Source: Porphyromonadaceae bacterium UBA7176
GTDB lineage: Bacteria > Bacteroidota > Bacteroidia > Bacteroidales > Muribaculaceae
Assembly (NCBI GenBank): GCA_002491245.1
Contig: DKVO01000036.1
Coordinates: 40,116 to 104,115, forward strand
Reading direction: 5' to 3'
Length of the DNA stretch: 64,000 nucleotides
The notes beneath the pieces are model-generated. The model made no database searches. It was not told the DNA's origin and saw only the letters and a program-made list of their open reading frames with translations. The position numbers were made by a program, and so were the translations under genes. The stretch's first letter is position 1, and each line of letters opens with the position of its first letter. Shown piece by piece: positions 17,648 to 27,000 of this stretch.

Positions 17648-17973
17648 ATTATACTTATTGAAACGCAAAGATACAAAATTTTTCAATCCCACACATTACC
17701 ACGTCAACACAAAATCTATTTCGCCTGAAAATACAAAATAACTAAAACAACATAAAGCGCTAACAGACAATAATATACACCTTAACAAGACGCCGTGAGA
17801 ATTTGATATTCGCCCACATCAGCACACACGGCCATGAAAATAACAGCCTTACAAAGGCTGTTGAACGGATTTAATGCTACAGAGCCTACCAAATTACATT
17901 ACTGCAACAATTCAATCAAAATTCTGCAAAGGCGTTGCAGATAATACTACTCTACCCTAATTTTGCACACGAA
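17648..17973. other. Intergenic region between divergent ybeY and the serine hydrolase gene
   Basis: 326 bases. It holds the ybeY -7 box (CAAAGATA at 17666-17673, TATCTTTG on the minus strand), a 9 bp hairpin with 3-base loop at 17842-17862, the palindrome CTGCAA-AGGCG-TTGCAG at 17924-17940, and the promoter of the downstream gene at 17934-17965. A 36-codon frame (17834-17944) is discussed in the findings. No RNA gene was recognised. Confidence 0.6.
17934..17965 (+). promoter_or_regulatory. Promoter of the serine hydrolase gene
   Basis: GTTG at 17934-17937, a 20 bp spacer and TAATTTTG at 17958-17965. A six-base inverted repeat (17924-17940) overlaps the -33 box and could be an operator. Confidence 0.6.
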
Positions 17974-19200
17974 ATGAAAAAAGCCGAACATACATCGATA
18001 CGTACGATGCGTACGCTCCTTATTATGATAGCCGCCACAATAGCGACTGTGGTGGCTTGTACAGACAAAGACAACTACCGGGCCGATCATGGGGTCCCTC
18101 CGTGCGAATACACCGAAGAGCTCAACAATCTGTTCGCTCCCATATTCCCGGACAATGAACCGGGCGCTATAGTCACCGTGATGCGCAACGACTCCATCAT
18201 CTACAATCACGCATTCGGTCTCGCCCGTCTCGACTCGGTATGCCGCATCACCGACAGTACCTTGTTCAACATGGCTTCTTCGTCAAAGATTTTCTGTTCG
18301 GCAGCCCTACTCAAACTTAGCGAGCAAGGATTGATTTCTCTCGACGACAGTCTTGCCAAATTCTTCCCTGAATTCGAAGCACCGTTTTTCAAAGAAATCA
18401 GAGTGCGCGACATACTTACCCACTCCTCCGGTCTTCCCGACGTACGCCCTCGCAACAACGAAAGTTGGAACAACTACCTTGCAAAGCACAACTCGGCATT
18501 CGGCGAAGAGAGCGACTACAAACGTTACAGCACCGAAGCGGAGCACATACAATTCTTTGAAGATCTCGATACCGTGGCACTCACCCCGAGTTCACACTAC
18601 CTGCGTTCCGACCCTGCATTCGTTCTGGTGGCACCCCTCATTGAGCGTATCACCGGACACAGCTTCGATGAATGGATGGCCGACAACCTGTTCAAACCGG
18701 CCGGAATGACCGACACACGCTACTTCAACGCCGGAGACCTCCTGCCTCGTGCCTCACACGGATACCGCCGCAGCGAGGGCAAAACAGCTCCTGGTGTATT
18801 CCGCAGCTCTGACGGAAAATGGGAAGAATATGACTACGGAGAAGTCGACTTCTTCCTCACCAAAGCCGACAGGGGCGCATTCTCATCAGCCCGAGACTTC
18901 ATGCGCTGGAACAAAGCCCTCTACTCAGGCAAAATCATATCTCTCGCATTGGTCGACAGCATCAACACAGGCTATATACCATCAGATATACCTTATGTGT
19001 CGTACGGACTTGCAAACGCAGTGGCAAAGAAACCCGGAAAACCTGTCAAAATATACCATGCCAATACAAATGGCGGTTATGGCATCGTCGAAGCCACAAT
19101 CCCGAGCGAGAACATAAGCTATCTCATATTCTCGACAAGGGCCGACTGGGACCTCATCGAAGTATTCGAGAAAGTAGATTCGATACTCCTGAAATTATAA
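17974..19200 (+). CDS. Lipoprotein serine hydrolase, beta-lactamase family
   Basis: 408 residues from the ATG at 17974; the ATG at 18007 (397 residues) is also plausible, as it gives a normal leader after the promoter and a shorter signal peptide. The lipobox TVVAC puts the lipid-modified Cys at residue 29. The catalytic SxxK is S102-S-S-K105 in FNMASSSKIFCSAALLKL, followed by LTHSSGLPD; HGY near 250 and NGGYG near the end fit the second and third active-site motifs. The family includes class C beta-lactamases, D-alanyl peptidases and esterases; for a cell-envelope lipoprotein of this type a peptidase or esterase is more likely than antibiotic resistance. Single-gene unit with a strong terminator. 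Confidence 0.85.
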   Translation: MKKAEHTSIRTMRTLLIMIAATIATVVACTDKDNYRADHGVPPCEYTEELNNLFAPIFPDNEPGAIVTVMRNDSIIYNHAFGLARLDSVCRITDSTLFNMASSSKIFCSAALLKLSEQGLISLDDSLAKFFPEFEAPFFKEIRVRDILTHSSGLPDVRPRNNESWNNYLAKHNSAFGEESDYKRYSTEAEHIQFFEDLDTVALTPSSHYLRSDPAFVLVAPLIERITGHSFDEWMADNLFKPAGMTDTRYFNAGDLLPRASHGYRRSEGKTAPGVFRSSDGKWEEYDYGEVDFFLTKADRGAFSSARDFMRWNKALYSGKIISLALVDSINTGYIPSDIPYVSYGLANAVAKKPGKPVKIYHANTNGGYGIVEATIPSENISYLIFSTRADWDLIEVFEKVDSILLKL

Positions 19201-19215
19201 AACATCACGCTTGAA

Positions 19216-19264
19216 AAAACAGTAGCGCGGCGTTCCTTTCAACAAGGCGCCGCGCTACTGTTTT
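19216..19264. terminator. Bidirectional terminator
   Basis: Perfect 17 bp stem (19216-19232 with 19248-19264), 15-base loop, A-rich on the left arm and T-rich on the right. It lies between the convergent serine hydrolase and AraC-type genes and can serve both. Confidence 0.9.
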
Positions 19265-19282
19265 ATATATCTTAAAGCCTCA

Positions 19283-20212
19283 TCAGCTTTGTTTCTGAAA
19301 GTCTGTAGGGCTTAGACCGGTAAGATGTTTGAAATATTTACCAAACGACGATTGGTTTGAAAAATTGAGCGCATAAGCTACCTGCTGCACATTCTTGCCT
19401 GAGTAACGGAGCAAATTCTTTGCCTCCATTATCACAAAATGGTCTATCCACTGCGCCGCAGACCGTCCGGTAGCCTCCTTGACCAGCAGCGAAAGGTACT
19501 TGGGCGAGATAAAAAGCTGGGATGCATAGAACGATACCGACCTCTCCGACGTATAATACAGATGTACGAGCTTGAGAAAATCCTGCACATAACTGTTGCG
19601 ACGGTGGCCTCCACGGTTGTCGCTCCGGGTATCGATACGGCGATAGACAAACAGCATCAGCTGATAGAACAGAGCCGATGTCAAACTCGATATTATATGA
19701 CGGTTCAGCTGCATGTTGAACCTGTCGCCCATCACTGCATGGATCAGAGATACATATCTCAGCAACACATGCACTTCACGCTCGCGCAACTCCATGACCG
19801 GACTCTCCACACTGGCGATAGCATCGACCGAAATACTCGAGAAAGACACATTTATATCATGTAGAAACGACGGAGTATAGATAAGTATATGCGCGTCTAT
19901 CTCGCTATTGTCTCCGGGCTGGAAACTTACAAGAGAGCCGTGGGTAAGCGACACCGCCGCCGGCCCATCGACATCTATGCTATCGGTATTGAGGTCGACG
20001 TGAAGGTGTCCTTTTACAAGAATCACCATCACGTTTCCCGACACTTTAAATACATTCGGATTAAGGTCGCCTAAACGACACGACATCTCCGAATTTATAT
20101 GGCAATAATAGCATGATTTGTCAATCATGCTGAAGTCCGAAGAAATTTCTTCGAGCAATCTAAGGGCCTCTGTGCCAAGTTCGTTATCGGTTTCTGCAGT
20201 CAAAATTTTCAT
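19283..20212 (-). CDS. AraC-family transcriptional regulator
   Basis: 309 residues. The N-terminal part (about 1-190) is a cupin-like sensor without recognisable ligand motifs. The C-terminal 100 residues are a double HTH AraC domain: FISPKYLSLLVKEATGRSAAQWI and VQQVAYALNFSNQSSFGKYFKHLTGLSPTDFQ. It stands alone, with its own promoter and a palindrome across the -7 box that suggests autoregulation. It could control the neighbouring hydrolase gene, but there is no direct evidence. Confidence 0.92.
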   Translation of the reverse strand: MKILTAETDNELGTEALRLLEEISSDFSMIDKSCYYCHINSEMSCRLGDLNPNVFKVSGNVMVILVKGHLHVDLNTDSIDVDGPAAVSLTHGSLVSFQPGDNSEIDAHILIYTPSFLHDINVSFSSISVDAIASVESPVMELREREVHVLLRYVSLIHAVMGDRFNMQLNRHIISSLTSALFYQLMLFVYRRIDTRSDNRGGHRRNSYVQDFLKLVHLYYTSERSVSFYASQLFISPKYLSLLVKEATGRSAAQWIDHFVIMEAKNLLRYSGKNVQQVAYALNFSNQSSFGKYFKHLTGLSPTDFQKQS

Positions 20213-20230
20213 TTCGAGGACAAATTAATG

Positions 20231-20255
20231 TGCCAAAATTACAAATATTTTGGCA
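20231..20255. promoter_or_regulatory. Palindrome over the AraC-type gene promoter
   Basis: TGCCAAAAT (20231-20239) and ATTTTGGCA (20247-20255) form a perfect 9 bp inverted repeat with a 7-base centre. The left arm overlaps the -7 box of the regulator gene (CAAAATTA at 20234-20241, TAATTTTG on the minus strand). Likely operator rather than terminator, as no T tract follows in either direction. Confidence 0.5.
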
Positions 20256-20326
20256 TACCACCCTCCTCAGCCGACCAAACAGACAACAATAATGCCCAAA
20301 AGGCTAATAAGCTAAACTATGAAGTC

Positions 20327-20980
20327 TCACTCTTTTGTGCCGTACGCCAGATCGCCGGCATCACCCAGACCGGGCACGATATAACTATGGGCATTGATCT
20401 GGTCGTCTATCACACCCACCCATAGTTCGGCATCCTCGGGCAATACACTTTCAAGATAGTCCACCGCTTTTTTCGATGCTATCACCGAAGCCACGTGAAG
20501 TTTACCGGGCTTGCCCTTGGTGAGAAGCGCACGATAGCTCAGCTCCATCGATGCTCCTGTAGCGAGCATCGGATCGACAAGCACAAGCGTCTTACCCTCG
20601 AGCGACGGCGACGCCAGATACTCTATGCATATATCGAAATTCTCTTTTTCCTTATACTTGCGGTAGGCCGACACAAATGCATTCTCGGCATTATCGAAAT
20701 ATCGCAGGAAACCCTGATGGAATGGTACGCCGGCCCTGAATATCGTAGCTAATACCATAGGCTCGGCCAATACCTGACACTCAGCCTCAACGCCCAAAGG
20801 AGTCGTCACTGCCACCGTCTTATAATCAAGATGCTTGCTGAGTTCGTAAGCGAATATTTCGCCGAGACGTTCGAGATTACGGCGGAAACGAAGACGGTCG
20901 CCCTGGATATTGACGTCGCGCATCTCGGCAAGATACTGGCTCACCAACGAAGGATGCCCGGCAAAGTTATGTACTTTCAT
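20327..20980 (-). CDS. upp: Uracil phosphoribosyltransferase
   Basis: 217 residues from the ATG at 20980 (MKVHNFAGHPSLVSQYLAEM). Upstream in-frame codons overlap the preceding HAD gene and are not conserved-looking. It makes UMP from uracil and PRPP. The PRPP loop is LVLVDPMLATGASMELSYRAL, and GVPFHQGFLRYFDNAENAF and the C-terminal YIVPGLGDAGDLAYGTKE are typical. It lies 8 bases after the HAD-type gene and ends the amidase-HAD-upp operon. Confidence 0.95.
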   Translation of the reverse strand: MKVHNFAGHPSLVSQYLAEMRDVNIQGDRLRFRRNLERLGEIFAYELSKHLDYKTVAVTTPLGVEAECQVLAEPMVLATIFRAGVPFHQGFLRYFDNAENAFVSAYRKYKEKENFDICIEYLASPSLEGKTLVLVDPMLATGASMELSYRALLTKGKPGKLHVASVIASKKAVDYLESVLPEDAELWVGVIDDQINAHSYIVPGLGDAGDLAYGTKE

Positions 20981-20988
20981 ATTTGGTA

Positions 20989-21657
20989 TTATTTTAGATT
21001 TAAAAGCATGTTGAAATCGGTCATCACCACTTTCGGCAGATATTCCGGCGGCCACTCATCCATATGCTGCCCGAACACGTTGACACCATCTCTATCGAGC
21101 GACATCACCGTAGTCCAGCCCCGTAGGCCGGGCAACCTGAAATCTTTGCTAAGATTATCGCCCACATATACGAAACGCTCACCAGGAGCGCCGAAATCCT
21201 GCTCTACCCTCGTCCAAGGCACTGATGTAGTCTTGTCGCCACCGGTTTCCTCGCTTATGAGTATCCCGTCGAAATAGTCCACGATATCGAGTGCCCTGAT
21301 TTTAGACCGCTGGTGGCGTGTCGAACCGTCGGTGACAAGCACAAGCTTATGACCGGCCTCGCGCAGACGGCAGAGAACATCACGCACACCCGGGCGCAAC
21401 TCTATCTGAGGTTCATGTCCGCGGTAAATCTCTATCATGGCATCGACATCAAGCACCGTATCGGAGCCTCCGTGGGCAAGATAATGCTCCAAAGCCCACT
21501 CAAACCCAACCGGACGGTAGCGGCATATGCCATCATAGTATTCCCCGGCCTCGACACCGCTACTGCCGGCGAGGACAGAAGCAACAGCACGGTAGCCCGA
21601 GCGGACAAAGTCCATCTCGGTATAGAGTGTATCGTCGAGGTCGAAAGCAAATACCAT
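20989..21657 (-). CDS. HAD-superfamily hydrolase
   Basis: 222 residues. Motif I FAFDLDDTLY has the nucleophile D6 and general acid D8; motif II is KLVLVTDGSTRHQRSKIRAL; motif III/IV is the FVYVGDNLSKDFRLPGLRGW segment. A helical cap lies at about residues 15-95. This resembles nucleotidases and phosphoglycolate-phosphatase-like HADs. Being between an envelope enzyme and upp, it might dephosphorylate a nucleotide, but the substrate is not clear. It overlaps neither neighbour and is within a few bases of both. Confidence 0.88.
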   Translation of the reverse strand: MVFAFDLDDTLYTEMDFVRSGYRAVASVLAGSSGVEAGEYYDGICRYRPVGFEWALEHYLAHGGSDTVLDVDAMIEIYRGHEPQIELRPGVRDVLCRLREAGHKLVLVTDGSTRHQRSKIRALDIVDYFDGILISEETGGDKTTSVPWTRVEQDFGAPGERFVYVGDNLSKDFRLPGLRGWTTVMSLDRDGVNVFGQHMDEWPPEYLPKVVMTDFNMLLNLK

Positions 21658-21658
21658 A

Positions 21659-22531
21659 TCAATGGTTAGTCAGCCTGATTACCCTAAGACCCAACCACTG
21701 ACGGTTGCGTTTCATAAAATCGGCCAACGGAACAGCCGATACCATCACCTTGCCACCTGTCGACGAAGCATGGAGCAGGTAAGGTTCGGCTGTCGGCGAC
21801 TCCTTTACAATCACCCCCATATGGGTGACATCGAGATTTTTGAGGTTCGACACCATAGCCACAACATCGCCATTGTGGAGCGCATCCTTAACACCTTTCA
21901 AGTTAAGGTCTCGACTCTTGAGATACGGAAAACGGTGTTGACGATAACCATTCTCTATATCTCGAATACGCGCATAATTCGCCGAGTCGGCCAAAGCAGG
22001 GTAGAGCTTGCGGTTGGTGGTCATGAAGTCGATGGTACGCATCATATACGATGCACGGGCAAACTGGTCGGTCACATCAGCAAAATTACCACGGTAGCGG
22101 TTATCCACAATCCAGTCGCTGATATAATGCAGACGCGACGGATAACCGTTCACCTCGCCACCACGGTAGCGGATACGCTTGAGATTATACACAAAATCGC
22201 GCCACGAATGACGTTGCTCCATCGATGTCAAGGCAAGAGCCATAGCCGTCTCCACAAATGTTGTGCAGTCGAGGCTGTCGAGGCGCACTGTAAGAATCTC
22301 CTCATCGCCCTCGAGCGTACCGGCGCCATAGGGTGTACCCTCAAACGAACGGGCAAAAAAGGCGACACGGGCCTCTGGATCTGCAAAATTTTGCGACGCG
22401 CCTCGGCTGTCGAGAAGGCCGTTGATAACCGTCGTGTCAGACGCCTCATTTCCAAACCGCACATCAGTCTGAGCCACGGCACCAATGGCTACCAAGGCAG
22501 AAAATATGGTGAGAAAAACGCTTTTGAGCAT
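21659..22531 (-). CDS. Secreted DUF1460 family protein, probable peptidoglycan amidase
   Basis: 290 residues from the ATG at 22531, just after a -7 box; the TTG at 22552 is inside that box. Signal peptide MLKSVFLTIFSALVAIGAVA. The body matches DUF1460, an NlpC/P60-like papain fold described in Bacteroidetes: RLDSLDCTTFVETAMALAL with catalytic Cys C89, and LDVTHMGVIVKE with the probable catalytic His. The family is thought to cleave N-acetylmuramoyl-L-alanine bonds or related peptidoglycan fragments in the periplasm. First gene of the operon with HAD and upp. Confidence 0.82.
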   Translation of the reverse strand: MLKSVFLTIFSALVAIGAVAQTDVRFGNEASDTTVINGLLDSRGASQNFADPEARVAFFARSFEGTPYGAGTLEGDEEILTVRLDSLDCTTFVETAMALALTSMEQRHSWRDFVYNLKRIRYRGGEVNGYPSRLHYISDWIVDNRYRGNFADVTDQFARASYMMRTIDFMTTNRKLYPALADSANYARIRDIENGYRQHRFPYLKSRDLNLKGVKDALHNGDVVAMVSNLKNLDVTHMGVIVKESPTAEPYLLHASSTGGKVMVSAVPLADFMKRNRQWLGLRVIRLTNH

Positions 22532-22549
22532 ATTTAGAGTATTTTTACG

Positions 22550-22557
22550 CAAAGGTA
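22550..22557 (-). promoter_or_regulatory. -7 box of the DUF1460-HAD-upp operon
   Basis: TACCTTTG on the minus strand, 19 bases before the ATG at 22531. No good -33 box at the usual distance. Confidence 0.5.
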
Positions 22558-22592
22558 CAAAATTTTTCCGTACTTTTTTCCGTTAAAAAAAT

Positions 22593-23996
22593 ATGCGAAA
22601 GATTATTCTCCTCCTGCCCATGATAGCCCTGTTGGCTGCCTGCATCGAAGACGGGTTCTCAACCTCGCCTTCCGACCAACCGGTATATTCTGTCGACACA
22701 CTGTCATTGGGGCAGGTTTTTACCGACGAACCCACCCCGACATCGCGCTTCGTCGTACGTAACCCACACTCCAAACAACTCCAGATAGCCTCGATAAGCC
22801 TATCCGGCGCCGATGCCGACTGCTTCAGGCTTAACGTCGACGGCATACCGGGCCGCAACTTCCAGAACGTCGAGATACGTGGAAAAGACTCTATATTCGT
22901 CTTCGTTGAGGCTACCCTGCCTCCCGGAGAAAAACCCGTCACCACTTACGAAGCCGCCATCGACTTCTCTACAAACGGCGTCACGTCAAGTGTCGTCCTT
23001 ACAGCCGAAGGGTGCAACGTAGAGCGCCTCAAAGCCGTCACCATCGACAACGACACACGCTTGTCCGCCGAGCTTCCATACCAGATTTTCGACAGCCTCA
23101 TAGTAGCGCCCGGAGTTACCCTGACCCTCGACCCCGGCACACGCTTGTGCTTCCACGACAAGGCGAGCCTCATCGTCCGAGGCTCACTCATCGCCGAGGG
23201 CACCGTCGACGCCCCAGTGAGCCTCGCCGGCGACCGCACCGGAAATGTCGTCGGCGACATTTCCTTCGACATCATGTCGCGCCAATGGACAGGCGTCACA
23301 TTCGCTCCCTCATCCACCGGCAACCGCTTGTCGCATGTATCACTACGCAACACTGTCGAAGGCGTCATAATTGAAGGAAACCCCGAAACAGACTACTCCT
23401 CCCGGCCACAGCTCACGCTCATCAACACACAGTTGCGTAACTCCGGTGGCCTCGTCCTCGACGCCCGTCACTCTGCAATAGCAGCCACCGGATGCGAGTT
23501 CGCAGAAGCAGCCGACGGCCTCGTATACCTTCATGGTGGACAACACACATTCACTCACTGCACCTTTGCCAACTACTACCTCTTCTCGGCCCTCGGAGGT
23601 CCGGCAGTGCAATTCGCCCACATAAGCGCAGACCCCAAGATCGGCTTCGACGACGGTAGCGGACTACCATATACCGAAGCTACTTTTGTGAACAGTATCA
23701 TCTACGGCAACGGCACCGACCTCTCGCACGGCGACCTCAACGGTACCGCCATAACCCTGCGCCACTGCCTCCTAAAGAGCAAAGGCAGCGACGACGACAA
23801 CTTCATCTCCTGTATCTGGGACAGCGATCCGCTCTACTACACCGAGCGCTCCGAGTACATCTTCGACTACCGCCTCCGCCCCGGATCTCCTGCCATCGCC
23901 GCCGGCGAGAACACCTCTGCCGGTCCCGACCGCTACGGCCTTCCGCGCACCACCGCCGACCTCGGCGCCTACGTCTACACCGAGCCGGAAGAATAA
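22593..23996 (+). CDS. Lipoprotein with right-handed beta-helix
   Basis: 467 residues. Lipoprotein signal MRKIILLLPMIALLAAC (Cys17). Residues about 30-150 are a beta-sandwich of ASPM/Hydin-like appearance (GQVFTDEPTPTSRFVVRNPHSKQLQIASISLSG is replaced by short conserved runs FVVRNPHSKQ, DCFRLNVDG). Residues about 170-460 form a parallel beta-helix (LIVRGSLIAEGTVDAPVSLAG, WTGVTFAPSS, GLVYLHGGQHTFTHCTFANY, AGPDRYGLPRTTADLGAY). Such proteins are usually surface glycan-binding or polysaccharide-active; no catalytic set is evident. Probably divergent from the DUF1460 operon, and followed by a strong terminator. Confidence 0.75.
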   Translation: MRKIILLLPMIALLAACIEDGFSTSPSDQPVYSVDTLSLGQVFTDEPTPTSRFVVRNPHSKQLQIASISLSGADADCFRLNVDGIPGRNFQNVEIRGKDSIFVFVEATLPPGEKPVTTYEAAIDFSTNGVTSSVVLTAEGCNVERLKAVTIDNDTRLSAELPYQIFDSLIVAPGVTLTLDPGTRLCFHDKASLIVRGSLIAEGTVDAPVSLAGDRTGNVVGDISFDIMSRQWTGVTFAPSSTGNRLSHVSLRNTVEGVIIEGNPETDYSSRPQLTLINTQLRNSGGLVLDARHSAIAATGCEFAEAADGLVYLHGGQHTFTHCTFANYYLFSALGGPAVQFAHISADPKIGFDDGSGLPYTEATFVNSIIYGNGTDLSHGDLNGTAITLRHCLLKSKGSDDDNFISCIWDSDPLYYTERSEYIFDYRLRPGSPAIAAGENTSAGPDRYGLPRTTADLGAYVYTEPEE

Positions 23997-24018
23997 GCGA
24001 CTTTGATGCAAACGAACA

Positions 24019-24059
24019 AGAGGCCGTCAGATGAGTTTTGGGCTCATCTGACGGCCTCT
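24019..24059. terminator. Terminator between convergent genes
   Basis: Perfect 17 bp stem (24019-24035 with 24043-24059) and 7-base loop between the beta-helix lipoprotein gene and the C10-family gene on the other strand. Serves at least the plus-strand gene. Confidence 0.85.
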
Positions 24060-24078
24060 CTAAATAAGTTATTATCTT

Positions 24079-27000
24079 TTATTTAACAATAATCTTACGG
24101 GTTTCGGTCTTTGATTTGATTATATAGATACCCGGTGAAAGTTTTGCAATCGACATCCTATCAGCATTGAGCATCACGGTTTGTCCTAATGGAGTGTATA
24201 CGTCAAAAGCATTATCGCCGACATTCGCATCTATATCAATCAAAGAAGACCCTATCTGCGAACTTTGAATCAACGCGTTGAACTCATCGCTATAGTGTGT
24301 TGTCATGACTTGTCTGTCAAGCAACGTGAAATCGACAGAGACATCGAGATTTGCCATATCAGCGACGGGGTATACATTCTCACTTTCGGGTTCGACGGCA
24401 ACCCCGTTGATTGATACCTTATCAATTACGACGCCCGGAACATCGACAATCAGAGCAATTTTGTGGGCCTCCCGGTCTATCATATAGCGCCACATTTCCA
24501 CAACATCGCAGACCGCCACCCCATCATAGGCTTTCCCACAACCTCCGGGGACATAGAACGTATCACAAGCATCGAGTTTTACCTTCGGCTCTGTCTGGTC
24601 GGTATAGAAATTCATTTCCACACGTCTGTCATCATTAAACACCGGTATAAGATTGAGTTTCCGCTCGTTACGCAAAAATACATGCTTCAACGACGGATTT
24701 TCTTTTATACCGTAGCCTTCGTGAAAATTACGACCCAAAGTAATGGACTCCAAGGATTCACATTTTTGTATCGACCTATCATATACAGTAGTACAAGCAT
24801 CAGACAAAGATATATGCACTACGTTAGGACAATCATATACCAGATAATTATAAATATAAACATTATCTCGCATTTCAAATCTTACACTTGTCACTTTATC
24901 CATCCCATATAGAAAGTATGGGTCTATCCAACTTACAGACTCCGGCACTATGATATCGCCTTCTTTCGCTATAAATTCTATACGCTTCATATTCTCCGAA
25001 TACAAGATATTGTCAATAACAACGTAATTACTATTATTATCATCTACAGTAACGGAGGTACATGAATTCAGTCCACTCACGGCATAATACTCCAGATATG
25101 CATATTGTGGTATATGTATCTTCTTTAATGATTTACATAAATAGAATGCATAACCTTTTATTCTTTTGACATTTGATGGGATTGGTGCTTCTTCAAGAGA
25201 ATTGCAGTTCGCAAAGCAGGACCCCGGTATTTCTGTAATACCTTCACTCAATTTCACATACTTAAGATTCTCGCACCCCTTGAAAAGCCTGTAGCCGATA
25301 TGAGTGATTGAATTAGGCATTACGACAGACTCCAATGCCTGATTGAAACTGAACACTTCATCTTCTATCGCCGTAACTTCGTAAGTCGTCTGGTCATATA
25401 GAATATTCTGAGGTATAACGATGTCTTTCGGAGCTGCTTCTCGACACCCGGTTATTATAGCGGTTTTTGTATGTGGGAATAGTCGGTATACTATACCACC
25501 GTAAACCACTTCCTCCGGTACGAAGTCAAAGTTCTCATACTCCTCGATATTTCTGAACCATCCCCACGACTCACTGTCGCGGTATAAATCAATAGTTCCG
25601 ACAGGTACATATAGTGTCCGCGTTGGATTGATTGGGTTATTTGATGCGAAAGCATCCCTATTGATTTGTGGAGGGGTAGTCCAATGCACCATAATGGCTG
25701 TCGGGTCAATTTTAAATGCACCATCCTCTAATTCTTTAACAGACTGAGGTATATCTATAGCTTTTAAATTGGTATAGGAAAAGGCCCAGGTTCCGACTGC
25801 TTCAAGATTTGTCGGCAAATCGACGTATTCGAGTTTACTCAGTCCCCTAAGAGCATCTTTTGGTAAAGTATTTGCTTCATATGTATTACCATCAAGAGTG
25901 GTGGCCGATATAGTAGCCTTTGAGATATCAAGATGTCTGAGATTCTGACACCAAGATCTTATATAGCTCAGATCTTTTGCATCTATCGGCCCCGAAAGCG
26001 ACAGCTTTGTAAGTAACGAGGCTTTACCTATCGACACATTTTTAGCCAAGGTCCCGGCTTCAGTCAAAACCACAGAGTCTTCGGTCGAATCAAACGTTTC
26101 AAGGTCAATTTCATACTCACTCCCATATAATACCAGACCAACTCCTATTCTACCGAATAAAGGATCCGGAATTGTGTTATCCCTGACATATATTTCGCCG
26201 TCTATGTCTATAACCAAAGTACTCAAATGGTCTTTATCTTTTTCCAATAGCAGCACGGTAACAAAAGAACCTATAGCAATATCATAGCTTCCGTTGCCGA
26301 CAGGTTTTCCGTTGACCATAACACTGCCGTTTGATGTGCTATTATTAATTTTTACATGACATTTCTCAATCTTATTCCCTTTGCATCTTACCCTTGATGG
26401 CGTTTCCGATGTACCTAAGGCAGGCAGCCATTTATTATCGATGTTGTTTTTCGCGACAACCTGTATATAATCATCATCGCCCGGCTCATTTTCTTTAACA
26501 ATCAGATCATGAAAACTGGCATCAAGACTTGTTCTATCAACCGCCTTAACTGAGGAGCTTGCCAAAATTTCTTTTATGTATCCGCTACCATCCACCAAAG
26601 CCACTCCATAATCTCCCGAAAATCCGGTAGGGATAACAACCTTACTGCAAGCGAAGTCGAAGGGTTCTCCTTTCTCAACGTTCTCAACATTGATAAAAGC
26701 CCCTTTATAGTAGTTTTTGAAGTACATTGTAGGAACAAAGCCATCGTCAACAGCGACTTCAGAATATTCAGTCAGCTCCACTTGTGGCTTGATACCTCTC
26801 ACCATACCACTTTTATAGTAAGAGCCACTACTGGAACCAACGCCCCTCAACGAAAAAAATCCATTGGATTCACCTCCGAATCCCCAATTGAAATGGTACA
26901 GTCCATCCCTGGTGTATCCATCACAAACAAAAGCCTGTTCTGGATCGTAACAATAACCGTAGTACACCACCGGACGGGCTTCGTCTAACTCCTTCCTCAA

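Noticed and set aside
17692..17692. Upstream GTG start for ybeY
   Set aside because: The frame would run through the promoter -7 box CAAAGATA; the ATG at 17647 fits better. The same reasoning rejects TTG starts at 14628, 22552 and 27876.
17842..17862. Hairpin as terminator of a gene
   Set aside because: No gene ends at it on either strand and no T tract follows.
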